NCBI GenBank assembly: GCA_039000515.1 | Contig: JBCFYV010011172.1 | Location: 75,199,250-75,263,249, forward strand | DNA: 64,000 nt | Source: Timema cristinae | Lineage: Eukaryota; Arthropoda; Insecta; Phasmatodea; Timematidae | Direction of reading: 5' to 3' | Part shown: piece by piece, positions 11,241 through 23,285 of the stretch | Numbering within the stretch: the stretch's first letter is position 1 | Layout: every line of letters starts with the position of its first letter | Notes under the pieces: model-generated | Database searches by the model: none | What the model was told of the DNA's origin: nothing | Seen by the model: only the letters and a program-made list of their open reading frames with translations | Translations under genes and position numbers: made by a program

Positions 11241-12935
11241 GCCCTTTTTTGTGTGTAATTCAAAAAGAAGATTAATGAGTGTGACTTGTCTGGGGGGAAC
11301 AGAGGTTTCTAAAGGTAGCAGGGAGGAACACATATTTTGGAAAATTTTAAGGATCTTTGTAACTGAGTAAAACTTCAAGGTAAAGAGATATTAAAAGTCT
11401 CACCTGGCCTAGCCTAGGGTAAACATCGTTGTAGTGTTAGACCAACTGACAGCTCCAAGGTCTGTCTAAAATTAGCCTATTTCCTGAAAACGCGCGATGG
11501 GCACGCAGACATATATGTCAAGATAATAGGGTTTGGTTTGCTTGGAATGAGAGATAGGGCTCGAACTACTGCTGGGTAGGCCTATACTAAGTGTAGTTTT
11601 TACTAAATGGTTTCCCAATATCTCTCGGACCATCGACAAAATGATTTATTATTAATTATTTAAAATATAATTTTGAAACTCAATATTAGCAACAATAAAA
11701 TTAATAAATAAAATTAAATAGGCAAAGATTTTCCCTGAAATGATAATATTACTTACACATAGTTAAGGGGTTTTGTGATAACAACTTTTTTTAATGAAAA
11801 ATCTTGTAACATTAAAAATGTAAACATATCTGATAAAATTCTCCAGAAACATTCATAGTTCTTAAATATTATTCTTACCTTTGGAACATATTTCATATAG
11901 GCATACTTCTAAAGGAAATTCAAACTGTTATTATAATTTGCCATTGAAAATTGTGAAATAAAACAATGTAACCAAGACACATTTTAGATGAAATGTCACG
12001 TGATGAATATTTCCTTATTTATGAATAGTTAGCCTATATGATACCAATGAAAGTTGTGAAATCAAACAATGTAGTCAAGAATAATATTGCTGTGTACTTT
12101 TACCCAATACGAGTACAGGCAAGTAATAATTGTCTGAAAATAGGTTTTGACTTATTTGGAAATAGCAAGAAATGGCAAATACTTATGTAGGACACACCAC
12201 CTGTTAAATTATTTTTCAATTTAAAGTTGTGAAATCAAATCAAATAATGTAACCATCTAAATGTAAACACATTTAAATATATAAACAAGAACAGTGTTGC
12301 TGGTTCACATTTAAATAATGTCGTCAAGTAATTCCATTACATTTATATTTTGTATAAAATACCATCTAAAATATTTAAATATGTGGAAATTATATGTAAT
12401 AATCCATGCATTCGCTTAGTGCGTTTAAATATCTAATGCTGTAAGAAGGTACCAAAGTTTCCCACAATATGAGCTAACAATCTTATTGAATCGTAGTAAT
12501 GCAAAACTCGTTTCTTTTACCTGTTATTGGTCGACGACCCCATTTACAATGATTGAAAAGACAAACACGAAAATATAATTAAGTAGTACATTAGTAAATA
12601 TTTGACATTACAAGCCTCTCGAGCAGACGTGACCAAACAGTCGATCGCGGCCTCTTGTTTGGTCGATAGCTTTGCTGATCGATTCAAACAGATTAAGAGG
12701 AAGAAGATTAAAGAGAGTGTTTGCAGTTTCTTCTCAACTGAAGATTATAAAATTTAAATATCGAATCTATCTGACTGATGGACATTTACAATATTGCCTT
12801 AGTTTGTGCCAGAGTAGCTATTAACTATCATTCAACAAATATCCTAAGATTATGCAGTGTCATGCATCAACTTCAAATTCAAGTGTTTGATGAGAACATG
12901 TTTTTTCAGTGAAACCTTATGATAAGTAGTTTACC
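11241..12935. other. AT-rich DNA with a degenerate triplicated segment
   Basis: No gene is visible. The phrase 'gttgtgaaat(c/a)aaacaatgta' recurs near 11950, 12052 and 12225, each time with 'aacaagaacagtgttgct'-like sequence after it. This suggests an ancient tandem triplication. Confidence 0.4.
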
Positions 12936-13193
12936 TGCTTCGGGGATCACGTGGTCTGACGCGCTACTCTCGCAGTAGACCAGACTGCCGATGACGGGGA
13001 GATCGAGGTTCAAATCTCGGTCGTGTGCATTCAGGATGGTTTTTACAAAATGGTTTTCCACTATTTCTCTCCACGCAAATGCGGATACACTTCCTTTAAA
13101 TATAACCATCCTTATCCCTAAAATCATTAACGTTATTAGTGCATAAGAAAAGGCATAACCCAAACGGGTTATAAGACACGGTGCTAAAAAAAA
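12936..13193 (+). mobile_element. SINE family B, full-length copy
   Basis: Head with TCACGTGGTCTGACGCG, then 'ctcgcagtagaccagactgccg', box B AGGTTCAAATCTC, the standard body, and the tail AACGGGTTATAAGACACGG followed by an A run. Confidence 0.85.
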
Positions 13194-13941
13194 TATATAA
13201 AAATTATGTATTTCGACGAGAAACTCAGTTTCAGTCAAAGAAAGGACTAAAAGTGATTATATGTAGTGTAATTTTTCTTTTAAAACACAAAATGGTCTAT
13301 TTATTTATTACCAATGGAACAAACGGTATAAGCCCATAAGTCTGGCCACTCTTGCTCTAGAGTCTCGAAGATTACTTCCAAGCTATATAACACACAAATT
13401 TAATTACTTTTTGACTAAAATATTGTTTATTTTACAATTGTACATGGTTAAGTTTCCAAATATAAAGTTTTTTTCTAAAAAAAAAATTTCATGCAAAAAA
13501 AAAAAAAAAAAAAGAGAGAAAATACATTAGTAGAAAGTATCATAGTAATAAATTTCGCACTTTTACCAACCAAGTAGAAATAATATATTTTGGTTAATTT
13601 CTGAGAGAAAGAAAAAAAAGTTTTCGAGCTTAAAAATAGCTCCCAAATTACCCCTTAGTATGAGAAATATCAGAACTACCCCCAACATTCACAAACATAT
13701 GAGTAGATTATTAGATAGTATAAGTCAATCTATTTTAAAACTATATTTAAATGAACCTTATAATTTTAGTTCCTAAATCCCCCCTTTGATAACAACTCCA
13801 TTCTCTGCTTTCCTGTTCATCAACTTCCCCCTTTATTCCTCCCGCAATATCATCATCATCAAGCTGTCTACAAGCACACAATAGCTCTGGAAACGTGAGA
13901 CCGGGAATTGCTCATTCAACCAACGCACAATGGTTAGTTTA

Positions 13942-13973
<32 letters not shown>

Positions 13974-14900
13974 AGTAGGGTCTATACCATACATGTTTCA
14001 TGAAACAATCATTCGTGTTTTGAGATCGTCCTGTTACCCGGATAGTAAACCTCGGGCGCTAGGGTTGAGTGGATAACTAAAATGTTGCGGTCTTCGGTAA
14101 AGCTGGTTTGTAAGTCTTGTTGATGATGATATCGTATGTTCAGTCGATGAACGCCGACCACTCCCAATGAAAAGCTCCAAGCACGTTCCACTGCCCCCTC
14201 TCCCCTATCCACAAAACCAACCCGTCAAGCACGAAGCGGGGCACCAGGTGACGTATTCAGCGCTGATAAGTTGCGGTGGCCAAACAGATAAGTACTGTGT
14301 GCAGTAGCACGATTATGGGTGCCACCCATATCCTCCCAGTGTCTCTTCAGAACCTGCGCCCTAGAATGATGCGACAATTCGTTCAGGGACTTTCACTTTT
14401 ATCAACAAAACGAACCCTCAACATTGTGTAGGTTTCTGATGCATGTTATATCACTCCAGATAACATGGAATTCTTTCTTCAATAAAACACAATCAAACAA
14501 GAACATTGAATTTATGGTTAGCCCAACAAGAGTAGTCGGCACTGATTTTCAGCCTCCTATTTGAAACAGAAACTTAAACTGACCTCGCTTAAACCTTCTA
14601 TGTCCTCACGTCACTTATCACTGAAATACTTCCCGCGAGAGAAAACCTTCCGCGAGCAGACTAAGCGCTGTTGCGGAGGTTTAAGGAAGCTTCGAGCGTC
14701 CGTACGACGTCCCTGAGAGATGACAAAGTGTCGGCACAATGTGGATTAGTTTTGAGGTATAATGTGCATTTTTGAACTCCCCGCTTAAACATGAACTACA
14801 AAAAGTAAATTAATATTACCCCCCCTCTCCCTTTATCTGGGGAGCAAGCATTAAACTAAGCTATTGAGGCGAGGAAGAGATATATTAACTATAGAATAAA
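13194..14900. other. No gene recognised; contains microsatellites
   Basis: It includes an A homopolymer (about 13495-13513) and a CT-rich microsatellite (about 13942-13973). A CpG-richer part at 14010-14290 and 14590-14720 has no recognisable coding exon. Confidence 0.5.
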
Positions 14901-16973
14901 TATAACATTATTTGGGAGGAGAGTGGGAGACCAATCAGGGACCCCACTCAGTACGTCCGGCTGGAACTCAATCCCTGACTAGACGGACTTGACACTTAGT
15001 CCACGTCCTCACCAATATAACATTATTTGGGAGGAGAGTGGGAGACCAATCAGGAACCCCACTCGGTACGTCCGGCTGGAACTCAATCCCTGACTAGACG
15101 GACTTGACACTTAGTCCACGTCCTCACCAATATAACATTATTTGGGAGGAGAGTGGGAGACCAATCAGGAACCCCACTAAGTACGTCCGGCTGGAACTCA
15201 ATTCCTGACTTGACGGACTTGACACTTAGTCCACGTCCTCACCAATATAATATTATTTGGGAGGAGAGTGGGGGACCAATCAGGAACCCCACTCGGTACG
15301 TCCGGCTGGAACTCATTCCCTGGCTAGACGGACTCGACACTTAGTCCACGTCCTCACCAATATAACATTATTTGGGAGGAGAGTGGGAGACCAATCAGGA
15401 ACCCCACTCGGTACGTCCGGCTGGAACTCAATCTCTGACTAGACGGACTTGACACTTAGTCCACGTCCTCACCAATATAACATTATTTGGGAGGAGAGAG
15501 GGAGATCAATCAGAGACCCCACTCAGTACGTCCGGCTGGAACTCAATCCCTGACTAGACGGACTTGACACTTAGTCCACGTCCTCACCAATATAACATTA
15601 TTTGGGAGGAGAGTGGGAGACCAATCAGGAACCCCACTCGGTACGTCCGGCTGGAACTCAATCCCTGGCTAGACGGACTCGACACTTAGTCCACGTCCTC
15701 ACCAATATAACATTATTTGGGAGGAGAGTGGGAGACCAATCAGGAACCCCACTCGGTACGTCCGGCTGGAACTCAATCTCTGACTAGACGGACTTGACAC
15801 TTAGTCCACGTCCTCACCAATATAACATTATTTGGGAGGAGAGTGGGAGACCAATCAGGAACCCCACTCGGTACGTCCGGCTGGAACTCAATCTCTGACT
15901 AGACGGACTCGACACTTAGTCCACATCCTCACCAATATAACATTATTTGGGAGGAGAGAGGGAGACCAATCAGGGACACCACTCAGTACGTCCGGCTGGA
16001 ACTCAATCCCTGGCTAGACGGACTCGACACTTAGTCCACGTCCTCACCAATATAACATTATTTGGGAGGAGAGTGGGAGACCAATCAGGAACCCCACTCG
16101 GTACGTCCGGCTGGAACTCAATCCCTGACTAGACGGACTTGACACTTAGTCCACGTCCTCACCAATATAACATTATTTGGGAGGAGAGTGGGAGACCAAT
16201 CAGGAACCCCACTCGGTACGTCCGGCAGGAAATCAATCCCTGGCTAGACGGACTTGACACTTAGTCCACGTCCTCACCAATATAACATTATTTGGGAGGA
16301 GAGTGGGAGACCAATCAGGGACACCACTCAGTACGTCCGGCTGGAACTCAATCCCTGGCTAGACGGACTTGACACTTAGTCCACGTCCTCACCAATATAA
16401 CATTATTTGGGAGGAGAGAGGGAGACCAATCAGGGACACCACTCAGTACGTCCGGCTGGAACTCAATCCCTGGCTAGACGGACTCGACACTTAGTCCACG
16501 TCCTCACCAATATAACATTATTTGGGAGGAGAGTGGGAGACCAATCAGGGACACCACTCGGTACGTCCGGCTGGAACTCAATCCCTGACTAGACGGACTT
16601 GACACTTAGTCCACGTCCTCACCAATATAACATTATTTGGGAGGAGAGTGGAAGACCAATCAGGAACCCCACTCAGTACGTAATGCTGGAACTCAATCCC
16701 TGGCTAGACGGACTTGACACTTAGTCCACGTCCTCACCAATATAATATTATTTGGGAGGAGAGTGGGAGACCAATCAGGAACCCCACTCAGTACGTCCGG
16801 CTGTAACTCAATCCCTGACTAGACGGACTTGACACTTAGTCCACGTCCTCACCAATATAATATTATTTGAGAGGAGAGTGGAAGACCAATCAGGAACCCC
16901 ACTCAGTACGTCCGGCTGTAACTCAATCCCTGACTAGACGCCGGACTTGACACTTAGTCCACGTCCTCACCAA
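14901..16973. repeat. 115-bp satellite, 18 units
   Basis: Units beginning TATAACATTATTTGGGAGGA recur at an exact 115-bp spacing (14901, 15016, 15131 ... 16856). They differ by a few substitutions such as ACTCAGTACG versus ACTCGGTACG and 'actt' versus 'actc' before GACACTTAGTCC. Each unit holds an imperfect hairpin, GGACTTGACACTTAGTCC. Only the last unit has indels. Short open frames inside are by-products of the repeat. The array lies about 2.1 kb upstream of the RING exon. Confidence 0.97.
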
Positions 16974-17247
16974 TTTATTTCCAGTGCTATTCTTGTTTGT
17001 CGAGAGTTGAAGTCTTAGGTTAAGTTGGATTGAATAGAATAGTTTTTTGAGAACTCGCCCATTGAATGCTCTCTCGCTCTCATAGCTTACACAAATGGTG
17101 CCAACTATTTAAGATGAAATAAAATAGCACTAAATTGGAAAATAGAGAAGTACGTACATTTTAATGAAATGGATGGACAGCCAACGTAAATAATTCAACT
17201 TTACCCCAAACACTATGTAAATCGGGAAGCCAACAGTGCAGTGACCC

Positions 17248-17476
17248 GCTTCAGTGACTGCATGGTCTAAGGCGTCATTCTTGCAGTAGACTAGACTGCC
17301 GATGACCGAGATTCGAATCTTGATCGGGTGTATTGAGGGAGTTTTTTTATTACAAAATTGTTTTCCACTCTCCCTCACGTGAACGCGGGTAGTACACTTC
17401 CTTTTAAAATAACCTTCCTCGTCCCTAAAACCACTAGCGCGATAAGTATGTGTATTAAGACACGATTATAAGAAAA
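17248..17476 (+). mobile_element. SINE family B copy
   Basis: Head GCTTCAGTGACTGCATGGTC, 'ttgcagtagactagactgccgatgacc', box-B-like GATTCGAATCTTG, body with 'ttttccactctccctcacg', and an eroded tail 'taagacacga'. Confidence 0.8.
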
Positions 17477-19065
17477 CAAACAAATAAACAGTGCAATGGT
17501 GTATTAAGAAAAAATGACACGTGGGACACCATGATACAAATAGCTATATTTCTACCCTACATTTTTCTAAAATAATTTAATTTCTTAATAGGGAAATTAA
17601 TTTAAAATATATGTTTAAAGCTCGGTAATATAAAAGTGTTTGTGGGTTGGATGATAGATAATTATCTTAGTATAAATGATAACGAACATTTTGTTTTATA
17701 GGATATTAATACCGAACTTAAAATCCAGTTCTTTGAGATGAGAGAAGAAAGCAAGTTTACATAAACTCTAATTAAAGTTTTCACGAATGTTTTCCAGCAA
17801 TTATATTTAAAACCTCCTCAGGGATTCTTCAAATATTTTTATTTATATTGAGCATGGTCAAATCCTTGAATCTTTTATGACCCATTGTTGATCTCAAGTA
17901 GGTTTTAATTCTATTCAACGAATTAAAAGATCATTCTGCTGCTGAAGTAGTAACTGGGGGTTTTCAAATCCCCCAGATGTTTGAAAAAACAGACACAAAT
18001 TTATAAGCTTCAATTGGCGTATCAACTTTTTTAGATTTCTTCATCAATAATTCTCCCCCATATTTTCAATTCTTCATGCATAACCTCTTTTGTGTGTGGA
18101 AAAACCGGATTTATATTTTGTTTTTGCATTCAGTATTTCTTCATCTGTTAATAATGATTCTTTTTGTATGTAGAAGGAATTTAAATGAGGGCTGTATATT
18201 CTCCAAAACACGACAAGAGGGCACGTTCCCATTCTTTGAATTTGCCCCTGCAACAGTATCAACCGAACTCTTAGCGGGTACGAATTTACTCAATAGTCCA
18301 GGGTTTGATTCCAACCAACCTCTGAATGACCGTTAAGCTTACGACTAAAATCATACTTAGTTTAAATAGTATCATCTTTGAGAAAAGGATGTAAATGGTA
18401 GTTAGAGGAAATGCATTTATATTAACTTGGAGAGAGTATGGATAAAACACCGTAATGCATCACACATGGAAACCCTCTCTATTGAATCCATCCGAGCTTC
18501 AAACCTTGACCCCCTCAATCACCGGAGATCCAATCCAATCATATTCTAACGCTTTTGATAACGTTATAAGGGGTATGGAGGATTTTAATAATAATGATGG
18601 TTATGTAAAATCTTGCCTAGAATGAAATTTACTATTGTTCAACTTTGAACCATGCCACTTTATTGTTTAGAAACCTCTGTTAGTCCCTCCCACCTGAAGT
18701 TGTCTAGTTAGGAGTTTAAATGTCACGGCCAAGAACTGAGTCAAAAGTTCATAATATCCTCGAGTTAAGGGAAACCTTGCTCTGACATTTAGCGCGGCAT
18801 TTAGCGACAGAGGGAGTGGATCATAGAAGGTTATCCTAGCTAGGCTTCCTGATCCTGAAATTTGAGTTGCCCTTACTGGTCCTTGAATTTTATCTCGTTA
18901 TTTTATTTACGTCAGGACAAACGTTTGAGCTACCCTGCGTGGATATATTTTATTATAATTTTGTTGGAACCTGGGGAGCTATCTGCAGATTAAAGCCTCT
19001 TTACTCTCACCCTCCAGCAAGGACACGTGGCTACCAGAACCTGGGAACCTGTACAGTGGTAGTAA
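17477..19065. other. No gene recognised
   Basis: This is AT-rich DNA upstream of the RING exon. It probably includes the end of the preceding intron or the 5' flank. Decayed box-B-like phrases occur near 18300 and 18490. I could not identify an exon that would splice into 19129. Confidence 0.4.
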
Positions 19066-19128
19066 ATGTTTCAGACTCTTCTAGAGGGTTCTTGGAACCC
19101 AGCCAATAATGGTGTTGTCTTGTTCCAG

Positions 19129-19489
19129 TGCGTGATCTGCGTGAACGCCAAGGCCACGATGCAAACGTCCCCTTGCGGTCACCGGGTGGTATGCAGGAAG
19201 TGTTTCGTGAAGACAATCCAGATGGCCGTGTCCCAGAGGCTCCTGCCCCTGCGATGTGTCATTTGCAGAGCCAAGATCCTCCGATTGAAACAGAGCGGGC
19301 CCGGGGGCTCTGTCCTCCTACCTACCTCCGCCTCCAGCTACAAGGCATGGGCCTCCTCGCCCTCCAGCTACTCTGTGGGCGCCCACAGCAAGTGGGCGGT
19401 GCCCAATTCAGCCTCGCTGTATTCTGTGGGTGCAGTACCCAATTCCGAGTCACTGTTCTCCATGAGCTCAGGAGCATCCTCTCTTTCAG
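19129..19489 (+). CDS. RING-finger protein, exon A (RING domain)
   Basis: This exon encodes a C3HC4-type RING finger, the zinc-binding fold that recruits E2 enzymes in ubiquitin ligases, so the product is probably a cytosolic or nuclear E3. The exon opens directly on the first zinc ligands (CVIC). CGHRVVCRKC follows (Cys, His, Cys, Cys), then a hydrophobic helix FVKTIQMAVSQRLLPLR and the last pair CVIC. After ILRLKQ comes a Ser/Tyr-rich linker with repeated 'SYSVGA/LYSVGA' phrases, likely disordered. The acceptor is TTGTCTTGTTCCAG ending at 19128, and the donor is CAG|GTGAGT at 19490, leaving one base of a codon. The frame also stays open upstream to an ATG at 19066, so a first-exon start there is a less likely alternative. 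I recognise the domain but not the gene name. Confidence 0.85.
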
Positions 19490-19574
19490 GTGAGTGACCT
19501 TCCTACAAGTGGGACTATTTAATTCCTGAGAGTGACTCCAAAACACGGGTACAAGGTAAGTTGGCTTGTTGTTG

Positions 19575-19750
19575 ACGCGAAGGTTGGGACTCGAATCCTG
19601 GCTTGATATACTGATGGTGTATGCCCCTCCCTCGCCAAAAAAATGACTACTTTACCTCCGGGCGAATTTGGGTACACTTCCTCTAAGATTCTTCCTTCTC
19701 CCTCCTTAGTCTACTATAGTAAATATGCGGACGGAGAGTAATACTCGGCG
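19575..19750 (+). mobile_element. SINE family B, 5'-truncated copy in intron 1
   Basis: It starts at a box-B-like GGGACTCGAATCCTGGC and continues with the family body ('cgaatttgggtacacttcctctaa'). Confidence 0.55.
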
Positions 19751-20040
19751 AACAATGAATACAAAAAAACAAACTGTTACGTTGTTGCACTGGACGAGAT
19801 AAGAAAGCTTTGTTGTTAATTAAATCTTATTTCACTAGCGGAATTTTCCCACCCCATCCCCAATAAAAGCGACTCCTATACATTATTTCGAAATTCTAGT
19901 TCCGAAACTTGATAATTAGAAGATGGCGAACTTTGAGGAGTTCTCTTATTAAGTACCTCTTAGTTGGAAAGTTTGCGCTGCTCCGTGGTTTCCTGTTTCT
20001 CTAGTTTCTCGAAGATACTAACCTCAACTTGTTTGAATTT

Positions 20041-20054
20041 GTTGCTATGGAAAC
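20041..20054. promoter_or_regulatory. X-box-like (RFX) motif
   Basis: GTTGCTATGGAAAC fits the RFX X-box consensus at nearly every position. It lies in intron 1, about 550 bp after the RING exon. A single motif is weak evidence of function. Confidence 0.3.
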
Positions 20055-20224
20055 AGACTTAAAAAATCGACATTCTAAAAGCGAGACACTTTAAATCTCT
20101 TCCATAAATACTTCAGCGTTGTGGCTCTTTCGGGGAATGCGATTTTATTTTCTAAGAATAGATTTAATTTTATTGTCGACTTCGTGTAAAACTTTTGTGT
20201 GTTTTTTAATCGCCATTCTTCACG

Positions 20225-20375
20225 TCTTGTCGGGCTACCTATCTATTTACACCAATGGTGTAGGGACGATGAAAGCAAACTTTTGTAGAAAATGTACCCG
20301 CGTTTTCTCGGAGGGATAATGATGAACTTTTAGGGAAAAGTTACTTCAGTACAACCAGCTATAATTCGAAAACTG
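20225..20375 (-). mobile_element. SINE family B fragment
   Basis: Tail-proximal 'gggctacctatctatttacacc' and body 'aatgtacccgcgttttctcgg' are recognisable in the minus-strand orientation. The head is weak. Confidence 0.45.
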
Positions 20376-20537
20376 ACACACCCATCATCGGCAAAACAAG
20401 AATAGACGAGACTGATGCCTTTTTTCTTATGTAAAGTACACATACAGTGCACGTGTTTTTTATTAAAATTGGTTTAATATTGCTTAGCAACACTATAGAT
20501 TGCTGTAGAGTTGAAACAAATTATTATTTTTAGTTTA

Positions 20538-20768
20538 GTTTTTTAACGCCAAGTCTTACTACCCGTTAGGGTTATACGCTTATATATTAAATCTATTAAT
20601 GGGTTACGAATGAGGAAGATTTAATTTTAGAGGAGGTGTACCCGAATTTGCGTGAAGAGAGAGTGGGAAACCATTTATGAAAACCACCCTCAGTAGACCC
20701 ACTGGGATCCCTGTCATTGGCAGTTTAGTCTCTTGCGAGAGTAACGCCATGCGGCCACCGAGGTGGGT
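20538..20768 (-). mobile_element. SINE family B copy in intron 1
   Basis: The tail (AAGTCTTACTACCCGTTAGG), the body with 'cccgaatttgcgtgaagagagagtgggaaacc', and the head ending CATGCGGCCACCGAGGTGGG can all be followed. The box B part is damaged. Confidence 0.75.
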
Positions 20769-21049
20769 CCAAACAAATTGTAAATGGTTTTGAAAAAATA
20801 CGATTTTATTCAAAATTAACAAAATATTCCCTTGACAAAGTTTTTAAATACATATTTAAAAATATTACAACATACTTTAGCAAATGTAATAGTAATCTTT
20901 TACTTTAATTTCAAATAAAAGTGGTTTATTAATTCGGGAAGTGTTTTTTTAAATCAAACTACAGTGTCATGTTGACATGTTGAACCAAACATATTAAACA
21001 AGTAATATTCAAAATTGTGCTATATATTAAAACTGATTTGGAGATTACA

Positions 21050-21710
21050 GTACTGTTGGATTACTGGTGGAATGGTGATATTCAGGGAGCTACTTTTGGA
21101 ATACCGTCTGACTTGGAATACCTGTTGAATTGGGGTCTGCAGGGGGCTACTATTGGAATACCAGCTGAATTGAGGTCTGCAGGGGTTACTATTGGAATAC
21201 CAGCTGAATTGGGGTCTGCAGGGGGCTACTATTGGAATACCAGCTGAATTGGGGTCTGCAGGGGGCTACTATTGGAATACCAGCTGAATTGGGGTCTGCA
21301 GGCGGCTACTGTTGGAATGATGGTGGAATTGGGGTCTCCGAGGGTTACTGTTGAAACTATGGATAAATTGGGATCTTCACGGGATTGCTGTTGGGATTAT
21401 GGCTGAATTGTGATATTCAGGGGGCTATTGTTGGAATATCAGCTGAAATGGGGTCTGTAGGTGGCTACTGTTGGAATGCTGGCTGAATTGGGGTCTGCAG
21501 GGGGCTAATGTTGGAATGATGGTGGAATTGGTGTCTCCAGGGGCTACTGTTGAAACTATGGATAAATTGGGATATTCAGGGGATTGCTGTTGGGATTATG
21601 GCTGATTTGGGATATTCAGGGGGCTATTGTTGGAATATCAGCTGAATTGGGGTCTCCAGGGCGTTACTGTTGGAATGACAGCTTAGTTGGTGTCCACAGA
21701 GAGTTAATTT
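21050..21710 (+). repeat. Degenerate 40-bp tandem array in intron 1
   Basis: The unit is about 40 bp: CTACTATTGGAATACCAGCT followed by 'gaattggggtctgcaggggg'. There are roughly 16 copies. The centre (21140-21300) is nearly perfect and the flanks are much more diverged, which is typical of an array growing from the middle. Confidence 0.9.
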
Positions 21711-22400
21711 TTTAATACTGGTTGACTGGAGACTTCAAGTGAATATAATGTCAGGAGACGACTAGAATCAGGATAATCTAGGTTCCACAAACAAATTAAA
21801 TTTTCAAAGACGAATTTAAACACTGTATTATCTTATTACAGTCAATATTTAATAATTACATCCTTACCAGAATCAGGAGAAAATCCTACCTCCCCGTGTC
21901 TGTACGTGAGGTGATTTCATTGTATAAATCCTTCCCAACGTATCTAACTGGGGGAATTTTGTTTCCAAGCCAGATTGGGTTTTTAACTTTAATTCCCTTA
22001 CGACGACGGACGGGAAGGCTATTAAACTCCTGTGCCAAGGAAAGGGGGTAGAGACGGGGGCAGGGGGCTTAGTTCCGTGACTTGAATAAAATACTCCACA
22101 CATCTGCACACATCCTTGGACCTTGGTTTTATATTTGATCTTATTTAGTTCTAAATTTAATTTAATTTTATTGGCAAGGTTGTTGGGAGGGTTTTGAAAC
22201 TTTCTGATAGTGTGTCCTTCTCAAATGAGGCTCCGTTTGAAAATAGGACTTCTAAACAAACTTATCCTACTCAAATCCCAACTACATAACTTTGTTGTGT
22301 TTCTTTGTAACTAAACTATTACTAAATGCTGTAGATTAATGAATTATTAATTATATCTAGTTTTTAAGGTCAAACAAGATTGAATTTATATTTTATATAT
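21711..22400. other. No gene recognised
   Basis: Intron 1 sequence without recognised features. Confidence 0.5.
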
Positions 22401-22860
22401 ATATGGTGTTTAAGTGAAAGCGTGCAAAAATTAAACAGGACATAGGGGATGCTCTACCGAACATTTTGAGATAGGGAACGTGTCATCTGTGAAGCCAGCT
22501 AAGGGGAATATGGGCCTAAACTTGTGAGGGAGAGCCTGTAGGCTATTTCATATGAAGATCTCTCAAATCACTTGTGTATGAGACCCCAGTGAACACAGAC
22601 TTGGTATTGGTTGGCAGGATTGTCGTCGTCCGTGATGTGATTCGCAACACGCATGGGATATTTGAACAGGTGCGGCAAAATCTCGTATGCCTATTTCATG
22701 CTTGCAATGGGGTTAACTATATATAAAGATATATTAGTCTCAGAGCTATTCGGCGTAATTGAACAGCCGCTGTATGCAGATTTTTGTCCTCGATTCAATA
22801 TTTCTACGTACAGACACTTCAAGGTCGTCAGCTACTATTAGGATGGTGGGAAATGTAAGG
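22401..22860 (+). pseudogene. Possible transposase C-terminal remnant
   Basis: Around 22605-22715 the plus strand reads LVGRIVVVRDVIRNTHGIFE followed by QVRQNLV and FHACN. This resembles the C-terminal end of DDE transposases common in arthropod genomes. No catalytic part or terminal repeats could be defined, so this is a low-confidence fragment. Confidence 0.3.
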
Positions 22861-23169
22861 GTGGAGGGGGGAAGGAGCTGCCTTAACCCACCCCTCGAGA
22901 TAGCCTGTAGAGCGAGAAAGAAAAGGTTATTATAGCTTTCCAGCGGTGAGATACTAACTAAACCATACGCTTAGTTGCCAAGTCTGGAAGGTCTTTTTTT
23001 CTACCAGAATCAGTCTTTATGATAGTATTTCGGTAGGAAAAAAACCCTTCCAGACCAGGATTCCTAACAAAATATACGCATAAGTTTATATTTTGTTGTT
23101 CGGTAGGATTTGGTAGATTTTTTTTAACATTTGTTTGTGAGTTTTATCTATATAATATACTTTCAAAGC
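22861..23169. other. No gene recognised
   Basis: Intron 1 sequence. It has two CTTCCAGAC-type phrases in opposite orientation near 22985 and 23045, which could form a small hairpin. Confidence 0.4.
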
Positions 23170-23285
23170 TACACCCTACAAGCAAATGCGGTTGCAGTTC
23201 CTCTTAATTCTAGCTTTCTCATGCCCCATGAGTGTAATCTAAATGCGTATATCCTGCAGGGTTATTAAGTAGTATGACGAAGTGA
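23170..23285 (+). mobile_element. SINE family B, tail fragment
   Basis: Body 'caagcaaatgcggttgcagttcctctta' is followed by the tail 'gttattaagtagtatgacgaagtg'. The head is missing. Confidence 0.5.

Noticed and set aside
13000..13030. Functional tRNA genes at the many box A/box B pairs
   Set aside because: The pairs sit in SINE heads with a shared body and tail, lack closed cloverleaf folds, and are flanked by target duplications in several cases.
15153..16592. Series of 61-63 codon open frames in the 115-bp satellite
   Set aside because: They recur only because the satellite recurs. 115 is not divisible by three and each frame closes within about two units.
16974..17018. Possible small exon after the 115-bp array (TTTATTTCCAG acceptor, TTAG|GTTAAG donor), which would make a third array-exon junction
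   Set aside because: The 34-nt exon does not fit the phase required by the RING exon without a stop, and there is no peptide similarity or composition to support it.
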